64,000 bases of DNA from Acanthaster planci (GCF_001949145.1 NW_019091366.1:571905-635904), one strand, 5' to 3'; shown: positions 39,501-51,425, numbered from the stretch's first letter. Numbers and translations: made by a program. Notes: generated from the letters alone by a model not told the origin.

Positions 39501-42500
39501 GAATATTAGCTCATTTAGGATTCCATGCTCTTGAGTGTAAAAATTGTAAAGAATGTGTCATTATTTTTAAACAAGATGGAAAACTTTGGAAGGTTGAGAA
39601 AGGTTTCCGGTGGCTGAATAAATCTCAGGGATTAAGTCTGCTCACAGCTCCAATACTGTTCATATCAAAGTAAGAATTCTCAATGGGCAGACAGAGAAAG
39701 GGAGCTGGCGTAGGATGAAATTCACCAAGGGAAGTTTTAGTTCTTTGTCCAAGGAAAAGACATTCAGCTGATGAACTATAAGGTACAGAAACTGCTGCAT
39801 ACAGAATCCATTTGCTTAGCAAATGCTGGCTACCAGCCAATGTAGCATGCAAACTACATTTCCTGTAACTGCTTCTTGGCAGACTGTTGCTTAGCACGTA
39901 AGTTTACTGAGCAATCTTTTATGCTGGACAGCTGATGAACGACTCACTTCAGTCTCAGGCTGACTGCTGGGTGCGTGCCCTCTCCAAAGATGGGCAGGTC
40001 GGTGCCAATCAGCATGCGGATGTCTTCAAACTGCCAGAGAACCTGACGGGCAAATTCACTCGGCTTCGTCTAACAAAAAAAAATGTGCCCAATATTCAAA
40101 TAACACTGAGATAAACAAAGGCAGGACTCTTCATGATATACACAGGCACAAATCCTTAGAATAATGACATATGTAATCACAAATAATGATCAACATCGCA
40201 TAGTGAAGGAGTTTTGTTTGCAGTTTTCAATCTAGGGCCTCCTGTAGAGAGTTTGAATCCATTAATTAGCAAATTCAGCTTGTACAAGACCCCTGCCAGT
40301 GCTGAGCTAAGCATACCTTCGGCAGCAGGTCTGGGATCTGGACCAGAGCAGACTGGCTCTGTGGCAAGTGCTGCTCCTCAAAGTCATAGCTCTGCTGGGG
40401 CACAGACTCATCTGGAGAATTGCCAATACTGTCAAGTGGAGAATTAGAAAAGTCAGTGATCTCACAACCTTGGACCCCCTACAAAGGACTTCCGGATATG
40501 ACGTTGTTTATTGTGATAAAATGTCCTATGCCCATTGCATGGACCTTCAATATCTGCAACAGCTACCACACATCCTAATGTAACCTGATGAGCAATTTTC
40601 CAAAACATACGACTTTCCTATGCTGTATCATCTAATGCGACCTCGCAACCATTCCACTTGGAGTCTCTGCCAATCAGCTCTCACATCCTCCAACACATCC
40701 AATGACACAGTGCTGACGTAACTGACTGATGGTCAAATCAACTATAATGACAGCAATCCACCACCCCTTCATACAAGTTGGCAGCCCACCTGAGCGCCCT
40801 CAACCGGGTGGGCGCAGAGTCAATTAGAATACTTCCAACACTACTTCGAGAGTGACTCACAATCTTGAGGCAGATGGTAGTGTCTTTTATTACCTGTAGC
40901 ACAGGAACTTGGACAATAGATTCCAGCTCTGGAGGAGCTCGTTGGTCTTGCGTGTCATGGTCAGGTTCTTCCCTTCGGACAGGACTGCTTGGAGGAGAAA
41001 TGTCTTCATCCATTCTCTCTCGCCCTATTCAACAGGAAGGAGGGCACAAAATGGCAACAGATGTTTCATTTTTGCCGGGAAGTCCACAGCCAAATCTATC
41101 ATTGTTCAAACAAGTGTAATTTAGATGGGATGAGGAGCAGGAAATTTTGACGGTGTGGAGCAGAAAATAAATCGGCTTTTCACTGTAGTTAAAGGATTGG
41201 GCTCGAGTCAGCACGCTATGCACTCTGTTTTCACAGGACTTGTTCTAGGCCTACAGAAAAGGCGGACGGGGTTTAGGCTAGTAAAGTGTAGTTCTGCATT
41301 TTTACGCCTAATAAACGAGACGAGACATTGTAAACTTGATCACCTGGGAGGCACTTCTGAGGTGCTTGAGCAAATCCAGCTCATCTAGTAGTAGCGTCTT
41401 GCCCACGCGGTGCACTGCCATGCTGACTTGCATCTTATTGAATGGAATCTTCAACAGCTTCTTGATGTTCTGTTTGAAAAAAAAAATCATACCAGAATCA
41501 AAAATGACAGTAGCCATGACGGCAGTTTGTTAACTCTTTTACCTGAGCACTCCTCGCTGTAGATCAGCTGTAATCTGTACCCTCGTTCTGTGGTTATTTT
41601 GGTGATATTTATAAAGCCGTCAAGACTTGGTTCCTGCCATAAAGGTGTTAACAGGTTGAAAGAATGTGCTACTGGAGTACTGCATTTAGGACTCAGGAAG
41701 GTTCCAACAAAAGCTACGTTGGATTGAATGAATTTGCACGCTTTAGAGAAGCATCCATTCATGTATTATCGGCAGGACTCACTCAACTTTGATTGAAAGC
41801 TTCTGCTTAAAGAAGTCACCAGTTTGAAATCACTTTTACCTCTGCAGCTGAAATGACGTCCACTTCACCAACAGTATCTGGTAACGTTTCAGCCATGGCA
41901 AAGCTAAAATATTGAAAAAGAAAACAAAATTAGATGCCTTCATGCGGAACAGTCTCTCAGAAATGTTCAACTTGGCTTACACCCCTGAGCCTCAAGACGG
42001 GGGGAAAAAACAGAGCAGAGTCTACCTGGAAAATTGGGTGCATTCGCCCGTCACCCAGGTCTTGGAGAGCTGGGCCTCACTGCGTAACCAGTTGTCCGGC
42101 GGCAGGTGCAGGTCGGTGTTCTGGTCAAGCCTGGAGAACTGGTAGACTGGTAGCCTCCGTGCCAACTTGACCATGGCTGTAGACTTGACGTCCACCACTT
42201 GTGACTGCGGCTGCTCCTGTTTAAAAAAAAGCAGGCACACCAGGGTGCAGTTTAGCGACATATATCCAGCATTGGGCTCAGGACATACAGAGATTAGCCA
42301 GAAACTGAGAATCTCCCCGTTGTGAGCATAATGCTGAAGATCTGCAATTTGCATTCTGATAAGACTAACGGACTGAAATCTGAGGAAAAATTTTTGGAAA
42401 GAGTTCCATACGTGGACAACACTAGTTTTCCCTTAAAATGTGATGTCAGCTGTCAGAACATGGTAATATGGCTCAAAAAGTAACATTTAGCTGCAAAAAT

Positions 42501-42971
42501 TCTGAAGCATTTACTTAGAGTTTTTTCAGACAAGTCTCATGGGTTTGTGCACAGAGCATCAAGTGTTGTCCGTATATGGAATTCTTTCCAAATTTTTGAA
42601 CTAGTCAGTCACCTGAGCTACCATGGATTTACTTATAATACAGAACTGATTCCAAGAAATGGATGACAAGCAGTTAGGTACAGCCAAACTGCAGATTTGG
42701 AAGTTGGCTCCTGATACTAGTGATAACATTTTTTACACCTGAAAACAGTATAATTAAATGTACAATGAAATTGCCAGTCAAAGTAACAAGTAAAGAAGCT
42801 TAGGGCCTACATGTGAGCATGACAAGTGTAAAATAAACCTGGAGTAGGCCTAGGCTTAATGAGATTATTGAAATTTGGTTAAGCACAACAACCTGACATG
42901 GTCTATGGCACGACACTTACCCATGCCTCGTCTCTGTCTTCTTCCAAGTTCCTTTCGGAGCTAGCCATCAT
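30588..42971 (-). CDS. EDRF1: EDRF1 homologue, 21 exons
   Basis: Nuclear regulator; the human protein affects erythroid differentiation and globin expression. Exons in transcript order: 42971-42921, 42216-42026, 41903-41840, 41469-41344, 41024-40894, 40428-40317, 40069-39948, 39172-38998, 38875-38791, 38457-38307, 37794-37719, 37372-37001, 36750-35898, 35448-35230, 34932-34732, 34278-34064, 33610-33452, 33255-33103, 32488-32341, 31854-31278, 30756-30588. All junctions keep frame (4,350 nt, 1,449 aa). Diagnostic matches to human EDRF1 include NIKKLLKIPFNK, SMAVHRVGKTLLLDELDLL, INVLTGLDYWLDNL, NGIVQKYELLKTEEIPNLE, PGSWQHELSFLLLKK and YRTATIHHRLASLHH. Exons 13-18 carry the helical TPR-like part (about 800-1150). 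Exon 12 is acidic and Ser-rich; exon 13 has a long disordered insert, making the protein about 200 aa longer than human. The start could also be the next ATG (42968). Confidence 0.93.
38045..38105 (+). repeat. tRNA-like SINE fragment in EDRF1 intron 10
   Basis: GGTTCAAATCC (38088-38098) is a near-consensus B box and TTGGCTAAAACC (about 38050) a plausible A box at the expected spacing. It lies between exons 10 and 11, antisense to EDRF1. A decayed tRNA-derived SINE is more likely than a tRNA gene, because the acceptor arm does not pair. Confidence 0.45.
42386..42597. mobile_element. Inverted-repeat mini-element, family 2, copy 1
   Basis: The left end carries TGGAAAGAGTTCCATACG followed by TGGACAACACT; the right end, reverse-complemented, carries TGGAAAGAATTCCATATACG followed by GACAACACT. 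The terminal inverted repeats are about 35 bp and the span about 210 bp, with no coding capacity. It lies in EDRF1 intron 1 (42217-42920). A related element at 48243-48487 shares both the ends and an internal CTGTGCACAAACCC block, in opposite orientation. Exact ends and target duplication are uncertain. Confidence 0.7.
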
Positions 42972-43425
42972 GTAAAAATCGTCTCCCACCTTCTGTCATA
43001 AGTGACTGGACGAATGCCTCATTGCTTATTTGTCTCTAACAAGGTGTTGTGACCAAAGATCGCCGCGTAACCCACAGGCTTTACCTGAAACTTGCAGATA
43101 TACAAATAGGCCTACTTCGATATATCAAGGCGATGACCTGCAATAGACTCGTCTATTATTTGAAAGGTATAATGCGTTGTACGCGGCTTGCACTTAATTT
43201 GTAAACTTGCGAGACTAGAAACTGGTGAAAAAAATCACGAGACAAAGTCAGTTGTTTCAAACTGTATTTTGATTTTATCATTAAGATAAAATTGTACCTT
43301 ACATACATGTACTCAGTTTCAAGGATACAAATACATTTGTTGGTACTTGAATACTTATTTGACTACCCCGCTGTATAATCGCACAACCCAACAACGAACT
43401 TTTAACCTTGTGCAAGATTGTGAAG
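42972..43425. promoter_or_regulatory. EDRF1/PRADC1 shared divergent promoter region
   Basis: Only 454 bp lies between the EDRF1 start codon (minus) and the PRADC1 start codon (plus), so both 5' UTRs and core promoters must fit here unless upstream non-coding exons exist. I see no clear TATA box or CCAAT box. A YY1-type motif lies across the PRADC1 start. This layout is typical of bidirectional housekeeping promoters. Confidence 0.6.
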
Positions 43426-43433
43426 ATGGCGGC
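43423..43433 (+). promoter_or_regulatory. YY1-type motif over the PRADC1 start codon
   Basis: AAGATGGCGGC is an exact match to the core of the YY1 downstream promoter element, which in many animal housekeeping genes overlaps the initiator ATG and fixes the transcription start just upstream. Here its ATG is the PRADC1 start codon, implying a very short 5' UTR. Confidence 0.6.
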
Positions 43434-45218
43434 GCCCATAGTACTTAGAAGATTGGGTGGACCCGGTTGGAGATTACTGCATACGTGGCAAATCTGTATT
43501 CTTTTCGGCATAATTTTAGTAGCAGTTCGATACATACACGGTAATACTATGTGAAATCAAACATGAAATATTGATTATTTGCAGAAGGATGGGGTTCGCG
43601 TCTAGAAATAATTTACTCTGCGATATCCATATCTCATTATCTGCATGCATGGCAGTGGCTGCGTCATTATGCCGCTTATTGACCCATCTTTTCCTTCTCC
43701 ATACATGTGTTGACATTGCATTCGTATTGACTGATGCAGTGAGTGACTTTTGATACATTTGATACTGACACTGGTTGACAAGTTGAAGTAGTTCTGTTAC
43801 AGTTTGTAATTCGAAATTCCAAAAAACAGGGTCAGCGCAATAAAGAGAGTGTTGCCTTTGGTTTTTAGGAGGGACTGATGAGTTTTACCAGATTAAAATG
43901 AAAAAAGAAAAACTGGGGGTCCCCAAATATACAATCCCTGTTGCAAGGGGCCTACCTAGAGAAAAATTTCTTGTCATGAGCTTATATTTTTTTATATGTC
44001 TTTGCTAACTGGTTTGGACTGTCTTTTGAATTATGCCTTCTTATCTTTTCCATGTGAACAGGTCATGGCGTAGATGAAAACCTTTTCTTCAGTATCCTTA
44101 GCCCAGAAGATCTCGCCTTTATTTATAAAATCAGACCAGCCAAAAATTTTGGAGCAACTTTTGTAAGTCAAACAAAACAATTACATTATATCTGCCCCTC
44201 ACTTGCCTACACTACCTGCTTTGTTTTATATTCTCAGTATATTGTACGACTGAAAAATCTGTTTACAAGCCACACCAGTCACACACATAAGGTATCCATA
44301 GACATATAGCAGCTAGTGTCAATATTTTGAATAAAGATAATATTAACATATAAAATGTTGGCTTCTTTTTTTTTCACAGGCTGATCATTTCCACAGAATA
44401 TGTCTCATTCCAACAGACCCAGAGGATGCTTGTGGATCGTTGACAAATGCTGCTCAAGTGTCTGGGGAAATCGCTCTCATCAAAAGAGGGTGAGCTTTGG
44501 GTTTTTATTTTTTCCCCTCAGTATGAGTTGTGCTAAAAAAAAATTTCAGAAAGTGGAACCATGGAGTGCTGATTTTCATGAAGATGCGGCCAGTTTGCAT
44601 TGTATCAACACAATTTAAAATTCACAAGACCAGGATCCTCTTCAAAATCCTCCTAGCAGCTTGAAGAAAATGGTCCCCTGTATTTCGGAATGGGCCTTTT
44701 TCAATATCTAGGTGGAAAGTTTGTAGTGTTCATGACTCTTTGTGTCACTGCCTCTTAACCCCAGGAGTTGTTCCTTCATGTCCAAGGCCATTGTAGCTGA
44801 GAGAGCTGGATCAGTAGGTGTAATCATCTACGATGACAACGCCAGGAACTTTGACAAGGTCATTGACATGATCGATGACAACACGGGCAGGACAACCTCC
44901 ATTCCAGTTGCATTCCTCCTCGGACGAGACGGGTAAGCTGTGACCTGTGATGTTCAGAGGGATTGCAGCTGGGACTCGTGAGTTGTTGTGTCAAAATCGT
45001 GTGGGTAGTTGCACGAGTCCAGCCCGTCGAGTCTCATTTTTCAGATAGATCCACTGAGTTTTTGAAATCCCCACTTTTTTTCTCTCATCAATCACAGTTA
45101 TATGATCAAGAACTCCCTGCAGCAACAGGGCTTGCCGTCTGCTGTCATCTCCATTCCAGTCAACATAACCGGCGTCTCTCTGGGACACATAAGGCGCTCT
45201 CCATGGTCCCTGTGGTAG
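43426..45218 (+). CDS. PRADC1: PRADC1 homologue (PA-domain secretory protein), five exons
   Basis: Protease-associated-domain protein of the secretory pathway with no catalytic residues; human PRADC1 (PAP21) is a secreted glycoprotein. Exons 43426-43540, 44062-44162, 44380-44489, 44765-44932 and 45098-45218 join in frame to 204 aa. The N-terminus has a basic stretch then a hydrophobic segment, ICILFGIILVAV (about residues 23-34), acting as signal peptide or anchor. The PA domain follows: FSILSPEDLAFIYKIRPAKNFGA, PTDPEDACGSLTNAA, IALIKRGSCSFMSKA, GVIIYDDNA, IPVAFLLGRDGYMIKNSL. IPVNITG near the end (Asn187) keeps the glycosylation sequon present in the human protein, and the end SPWSLW parallels human PPWTFW. 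It is transcribed away from EDRF1. Confidence 0.92.
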
Positions 45219-45450
45219 GCGTGGCTTCACACAGGTTGGGGGTGGGGAGATTCTGATGATGACCCACAAATAACTTTTTCCCTTTTTCTCTTTTTTGCAA
45301 AATTGTTTATCAAGTACTTCCGGAGCGTTTTGTTGGTATGCAACTGGAAATAGCTTTTGAAAAGATTTATTCAAGCATTTTAAATGTACATCTTGATCGT
45401 AACCCATTACAAAGCGATTCCCAGGCTCAATTAAAAAAAAAGCAAAACTC

Positions 45451-45456
45451 AATAAA
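45451..45456 (+). terminator. Candidate PRADC1 polyadenylation signal
   Basis: AATAAA lies 233 nt after the PRADC1 stop codon, the first such hexamer downstream on the plus strand that I saw. Use is inferred from position only. Confidence 0.4.
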
Positions 45457-45459
45457 ATC

Positions 45460-48400
45460 AGTTTGGAAGCATATTCTCACAGACAAATTCAAACAAAAAT
45501 TCAAATAGACAGAATGCAAGGTTCAACGTTGGTTTATCCCAGCAGATTCCATTAAGTTGCAGCATGTTAGAGGTGTTACATATGCATTGAAAAATGCATG
45601 TGCAGAAAATATAAAAACACAAGGCTGAAGGCAAGAGAGTATTCACGTGAGTGCGTTTATTGTTAATACACATCTTGTTGTTGTGATTGTCAATGCATTT
45701 GAACCTAAACGGGTAATCCTCCAGGGAAGAAGTAGTTTGTACTGAATGAAACTATACTTACATTTACAAGATTGATACACTTGTGTACAAGAAAGGTTGA
45801 CCTTCAGCGTCTGATTTATTGACTGGTTCAAATTTTCTCCAGTATAGTTTTCCATGTACTCAACTAACCTTTGGGAAAGTTACTTACTTTTGTTTTGACA
45901 CTTTCGGAAGCTGTCAGTAACCATGAGGCCTGACGAATTCTCAGGAAGTGTCAAGTCGAGATTTACTGAAATGACGTGCATGTATAAACGTGTGATGTAT
46001 CTTGAATGTATATCAATATCCGTGCAACGTGTTTGGAACAATGTCATGTTTCTTAGGCTGCCACATGCCTTTCTTGAAAACAAGTGCATGACAATAAGCC
46101 TTTTGCGAGTTAACTTTGACCCAAATCTGGTGTACTGAATTCTTTAAATTCACGTGAACATAACAACTTGAGTTCTCCTTACTAAAACCACTGTTACTAT
46201 ACCTCTTGATTCGGGGCAAGCTTTTGCTCAGATACATAAGAGACGCCTTGCAACAATACACTATTCTCAATGGATAAGGAGGGCACAAAGGAACCAGTCC
46301 ATTCCAGAGATGGTGGCCGCTATGCAAAGCTTGCCCGGAATCACAAGGTATAGCAACAGTGTCTTTAGTCTGGGGAATTTTAAATCATTATGTTTATGTG
46401 CAGTCAGATAACTCAGTGCACCATATTTTATTCAAATTTAATTTGCAAATGGCTTATTGTAATGTGCTCAGCACATAGAAAAAAAGTGACTACGTGTATT
46501 AGGGTATCAACCTCATGTCGTGCAGTGTGTAGCAGGTGGATTTAAGTACCATTCATGCCATGCAGATCGGTGGAATTTCCACTTGGTTTTTTAAAAACAT
46601 TTTGTCTTTCAAATATTTAATAATTAAAATCTTAATTGTGTAAGAGAATGTACTTAAATCACTGCAGTGTTACATACCATAGTTTCGACCTGTCTGTTAC
46701 AGGGATGTTTTCTGGTTTGTTTTAGTTCTTTATTTTCTATCTGCCACTCTTTCCTCCTTTTTTAAAAGATGTTAACAGTCTGGTGAAAGAAAAAGTTAAT
46801 TTTGAATACTCTTGATGTCGAGAGAGTTTTTTTTCTAGAGCCCTGTAGATCTGAAAGTTCAGTATCAAGAAACATGGTCTCGGAAAAAACAATGTCAATT
46901 TTTTTCACTTCTACTTTTATTAAAAATTATTTAATTTCAAGTTTTCTGTCTTCCATGGAGTCATAAGTGATACATATCCTTGTTTTGAGTTTAAAGAAAA
47001 AACTCCATTTGTCAAATATAAAAAGTACTTTTAAATGTTGCTTGTTGCATTTACGTCCAAGAATTTTTTGGGGGGGAAGTCTTAATCAGCCTTTCAAAAT
47101 GTTTTCATCATGATACTTCAATTCACCAAACGCTCTTGTTATTGAATTTTTTTCGCTAAAGCTCTCTATTTTATCTAAGTAATTAACAGAATACATGTAT
47201 TAAGTATTACAAGTTGGTCCAATTTTGAAAAAAATTATGCAAAAAAAAAGTATATTATAATTCTCTGTGTTGAGATTGGTTGTCATATTTTGGTTCATAT
47301 TTTCAAGGAACGTCATTACAACTACATCACAGATGCTTCCTGGTCAAGTAAACCGTTATTATTTGGGGAAAGTGTTAAAATATCCATATTTTATTTTTCT
47401 GTAAAATAAAGCCAACTCAACTGATGCTAGCATTTTCACGTGAAAGGCAATAAAAGCAGAATAACCAATAAATATTGAATTTTAACCCTCATACTTAGTC
47501 AAACGTGTAAATATTTTGCAGTTAGTTGGTATTTTATTGAATATATTGGGGTGCAGTGTTCCAATTCAAAAAAATTCTCTGCCAGGCCAAGGTGCTTAAA
47601 AAGTACCCCTGACAAATTCTTTCAAAAAGAGGGGTCTGTGCGGGCCAACACATTGTGGAATTGTGTAAGTATGGCCCAGGATCATCTATGTAGATTTAGG
47701 GGCACCCATCTGGGTGAGGGATGTCATTTGAAAAATGGCTGTAGAGAAGACTTGGGTACATTCACTTTTGGGGGGCGAGTTTGTTTTTGGTGGATAATTA
47801 AAAAATTCATCTGTTAACCTACTAAATTTTCAAATCAAATGAAATCTACTGGACCAAACAGCACATTGTTTTTGCTTGAGAGACCTCGGGACTTCAGTTG
47901 CCTCCTACGGGTCTCCAAACTTTGTTGATTTTATACTGTTTTCAATGGATAGTTCAGTGCACCCACTGTGCCTTCGGTTGTAGGAGTTTGGAGCAAAATA
48001 TAACCTCTTGAGGGCGCAGTCACTACTGTCCAGTAGTTGCATGCAACCTATGTAGGATAATGTGCATAAATTCGCAGTCGGATTCAATATACTACTAATA
48101 CTCACTACACTAGGCCTATGGTGGCAGCGTTAATGGTTAAACCTTTGTGAACGATAATTTAATGCCTTCGACAATTCTGTGGCAAGTCTGTGGCGTGGAA
48201 AACGGACTTTGTGAGGCAAGAATTACTGGTAAACAAAGTCGTGGAAAGAGTTCCATAAATATCAGTGAATATAGACGCCGCTTGACACCCTGTGCACAAA
48301 CCCTACCCATTATAACGTTATGACTAAATATGAGACTGATCTGAAAAATTTGAAGTGTTTTCCATGTAAAATGACTTGGTATTATCTCTCTTACATTGAA

Positions 48401-48779
48401 TTTTTGGGGGGCACGTTTTTGCTTTCTGATGGCTAATGGGTTACTGTAGGGATTAATTAACTGGTGTCCGTATATGAAACTCTTTCCCTAAGTGGTTACC
48501 ATGGTTACTGACAAAATCATGGTTATGACTGTTAGACTGTGGTGCCTTGTCACTTGCTTCATTTACGTTGGCGTTTAATATTAGGCCTACTAGCGCTCAT
48601 GCCCAACAACTCCAGTCTTAATGCTGAATGACATTGCTAATTTCTCAAGGTTGTGAGTACAAGGGCTGGAGTTACTCCAGCTAGGCCTTGTCCTACTTTA
48701 TTTTTGAGTTCTCAACAGCAGACACTTTGTGTATTCCGGCAGTTTCATTCTCCAGCATTGATGTCTGTTGATCTGTGCT
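45460..48779. other. Spacer between PRADC1 and TMEM230
   Basis: AT-rich, with several long A/T homopolymers. No exon with homology was recognised. It includes a family 2 inverted-repeat element (48243-48487). The TMEM230 promoter and any 5' UTR exon should lie just upstream of 48780. Confidence 0.5.
48243..48487. mobile_element. Inverted-repeat mini-element, family 2, copy 2
   Basis: Starts GGAAAGAGTTCCATAAATAT and ends with a sequence whose reverse complement is GGAAAGAGTTTCATATACGG, giving terminal inverted repeats of about 15-20 bp. The interior contains TTGACACCCTGTGCACAAACCC, matching the interior of the copy in EDRF1 intron 1 on the opposite strand (CTTGATGCTCTGTGCACAAACCC). It is about 245 bp long with no coding capacity, consistent with a MITE-like non-autonomous DNA transposon. 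Confidence 0.68.
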
Positions 48780-49671
48780 ATGGCTGCTAGAAGGATGGCT
48801 ACGGACAAAAGCAGTGTGAAATACACCCGCATGACTGACACTGGGGATGGCTACATAGACTTGCAGGTAAAAAAATTGAACAGCCGAGCAATACTCTCTT
48901 TAAAAAGAAAATCAGATCAATTGAAAAATTACATTTTAATTGACAAATGCTCCAAAATTACCTCTATGGGGCTCAGGACTTGCTCCTCCTCTTCAAGCTC
49001 GGAGAGGCAAAGTAAGGTCTCCTTAATTTGAGGGGAAGTCTTGAATAGTCATCAACCAATGGGTGAGGTCTCATTCAAAGTTCTGCAAATGGTTTTCCTC
49101 GATTTCTTGCATCAGGCAGTAAACCCGTGACGATGACCAGTCAGTAGCAGTACAGTGGCATGCCTGTGGAGAAAAAAACTGTAAAACAGGGACTAGGTAC
49201 CAAATGTCTATTTTCGTACTCATCAAATCACAAAGCACGGCACAAATTGTTTCAAGCACTGATCTATTTACTTACTTTACACATTTGCTCTGGGACGCAG
49301 AGCATACTTTCCAGGTATTCACTCCAATGTACAGTTCTGAGACTCCTAAATTCCCGTACAAAGCTGTTTCTTTACTATCACTTATTCTTGAAATTCCACC
49401 ACCCCAGTTTACTCGACAGCCCCCCAAGGTCCCCTGGAAGTCCATCGGTGTAGCCTGCCTCCTCTTGGTCATGGGGACGGTCTTGCTGACCATCGGGGCA
49501 TTGCTGGTGACCGGACACATAAGCAATAAATACCAGGACAGGATGTGGCCAATACTGATTCTGGGAACGGTGCTGTTCATTCCGGGATTCTACCATGTGA
49601 GACTGGCAGTGTATGCCTACAAGGGTTACAGGGGGTATTCGTTTGACGACATTCCGGATTACGATGACTAA
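48780..49671 (+). CDS. TMEM230: TMEM230 homologue, two coding exons
   Basis: Small two-pass membrane protein of secretory and recycling vesicles. Exons 48780-48866 and 49408-49671 join in phase 0 to 116 aa, close to the 120 aa of the short human form. Exon 1 ends SSVKYTRMTDTGDGYIDLQ, like human KVKYSRLSSTDDGYIDLQ. Exon 2 starts FTRQPPKVPWKSI and has two hydrophobic spans (about residues 41-64 and 73-98: GVACLLLVMGTVLLTIGALL and ILILGTVLFIPGFYHVRLAV). The C-terminal tail YKGYRGYSFDDIPDYDD is nearly invariant in the family. I chose the first in-frame ATG; a second at 48795 (Met6) has an equally good context. An out-of-frame ATG at about 48761 opens a very short upstream frame. Confidence 0.92.
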
Positions 49672-50519
49672 GTGGGATAAGTCTGGTATTTGGGTGCCAG
49701 GTTTTAACAGTACTTATCGGTTGACGTTGAAGACAGATTCTTGAAGCTTTGTGGCCCATCAGGCCAGATGGCAGGTGAGCTGGCTAACAAGTTGGTGATG
49801 AAGTCATTTCAAAATCACCTAACATGATGCAGATGGCTATGCTGCTTTTGACTTTTAAACTGTAGTTTGGAGGAAAGTATCAAGATTGCCAAAGAAAGAT
49901 ACAGTGATGCGGTGCGGAGTTCAGGTGTCTTCTTGAAGCACTTGTATTTCAAAATAGCAAGAGCCAGAATTGTGCTCCAAGAATTCAGCCCTGTGTAGTA
50001 AGCCATACCAGTAAATGGTCAGGAGTTAATCATCTCATACGTCTACTAGCAATGAGGCAGACACAGGTTGCCAGAAAGACCCACCTTTGGCCGCCCATTT
50101 GTTTTAACACAGACGTCAGACATGGATGTCATAAAAAAAGCCTGGACTCGGAATGTCTTTGTACAAGGTTCGTAGTGGCAAGACTCGCAACAAATTCAAA
50201 GACTTTTAATGACTTTTATGATCCATTTTCAAAGACTTTTTACTGAATTCCATAATCGGTATGTGCAATTCTACGATGCTGGTAATATGCGCAATTGTGA
50301 TTAGATCACAGTCCTTTGAGGTGACATCGCGGGGCTTTGACGTAGCAGTAATAACTGTTCATGATTCACAGATCGGCGCACTTAATGCAAAGTATTGAAA
50401 CATGTCTTGAAAAATGCAGCACGATTATGAAATACAAGATGTAAAAGATGAAAATTTAATGACCTTTAGTGACTTTATTCACTTTTCTACCATGACTTCT
50501 CCAGGAATTTCATGACCTC

Positions 50520-50525
50520 AATAAA
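50520..50525 (+). terminator. Candidate TMEM230 polyadenylation signal
   Basis: AATAAA about 850 nt past the TMEM230 stop. A second hexamer at 51197-51202 is an alternative. Neither can be confirmed from sequence alone. Confidence 0.3.
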
Positions 50526-51179
50526 ACTCAAGAAAGATTTTTAGGGAATTTAATGACGGCTACGAACCCTGTTGTACCAACTGAAGCCACCAGCTGGCAT
50601 CTTACCGCACTTAGTGCAAAAGTGATGGTTGGCTCTCATGAGTGAATTTGGTTAGCCATGGCGGGCAAGCCTTTGTTTGAGCTTTTGTATTCGGTACACT
50701 AAGATGGCCACCGGTGGCTTCAGTGACCTGTGTATAAAGATTAAGGGCCTGTTTGTTTTACACGAATCAGAATCTTGATTAGTAATCCTTCATTGGTTCA
50801 CTGACACCAGAATCCACCAAATGGATGGAGAGAACCAGCGTTGGGATCACTGATTGAGATCTAGATACACGTGAAACACGGACCGTAAGGGCATTGCCAG
50901 TCCATGCTTTTGTATGACGTCTGTGATGTCAATCCCTAAGTTATTTCTGATTGTTTGATGCTGGGTGGGGGTGGTTTACCATTGCTGTGTACATTTCTAG
51001 CAGTGCAGCTTTGAAGAGAAATATTCTTATCCATTCATTTGCCTTGATCAATGCTTTAACCTCAAAGGACCACTAGTTTTTCATTGCAGAAATAATATAG
51101 TTATTAGCACTGGCAAAAGATGAGAAACCAGTCATATGAATCATATGCGAGCCAACTTTTTTTTCAGAAATTCCCAACA

Positions 51180-51185
51180 TTTATT
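51180..51185 (-). terminator. Possible distal HSPA12 polyadenylation signal
   Basis: TTTATT on plus is AATAAA on minus, followed about 20 nt later in that direction by an A-rich stretch. If used, the HSPA12 3' UTR would be about 6.3 kb, which is long, so a nearer signal (for example near 55614 or 55633) may be preferred. Confidence 0.15.
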
Positions 51186-51386
51186 GATACATGCCCAATA
51201 AAGAATCATCACAACAGTACACATACAGTACAAATTCATTGAACCAAGTACTTAGTATAAAATGTAATCAGTAACTCGATACAGTCTAGCAAAATTCATT
51301 TCATTAAAACTCATCTAATTCTACACTTCATTTGAAGTATGTTAGTTTGGTGAATTATGATATAAAGTGAACTATCGGTGGCAACT

Positions 51387-51425
51387 TTGGTGAAGTTCTT
51401 CCAAAGTTCTTCCAAAGTTCTTTTG
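51387..51425. repeat. Short 11-bp tandem repeat
   Basis: The unit TTCTTCCAAAG is repeated about two and a half times. A small slippage repeat with no evident function. Confidence 0.6.

Noticed and set aside
40738-41013. 91-codon minus-strand frame overlapping an EDRF1 exon
   Set aside because: The splice-consistent frame of exon 41024-40894 (GEREWMKTF...LLSKFLCY) matches EDRF1; this one is a shifted shadow.
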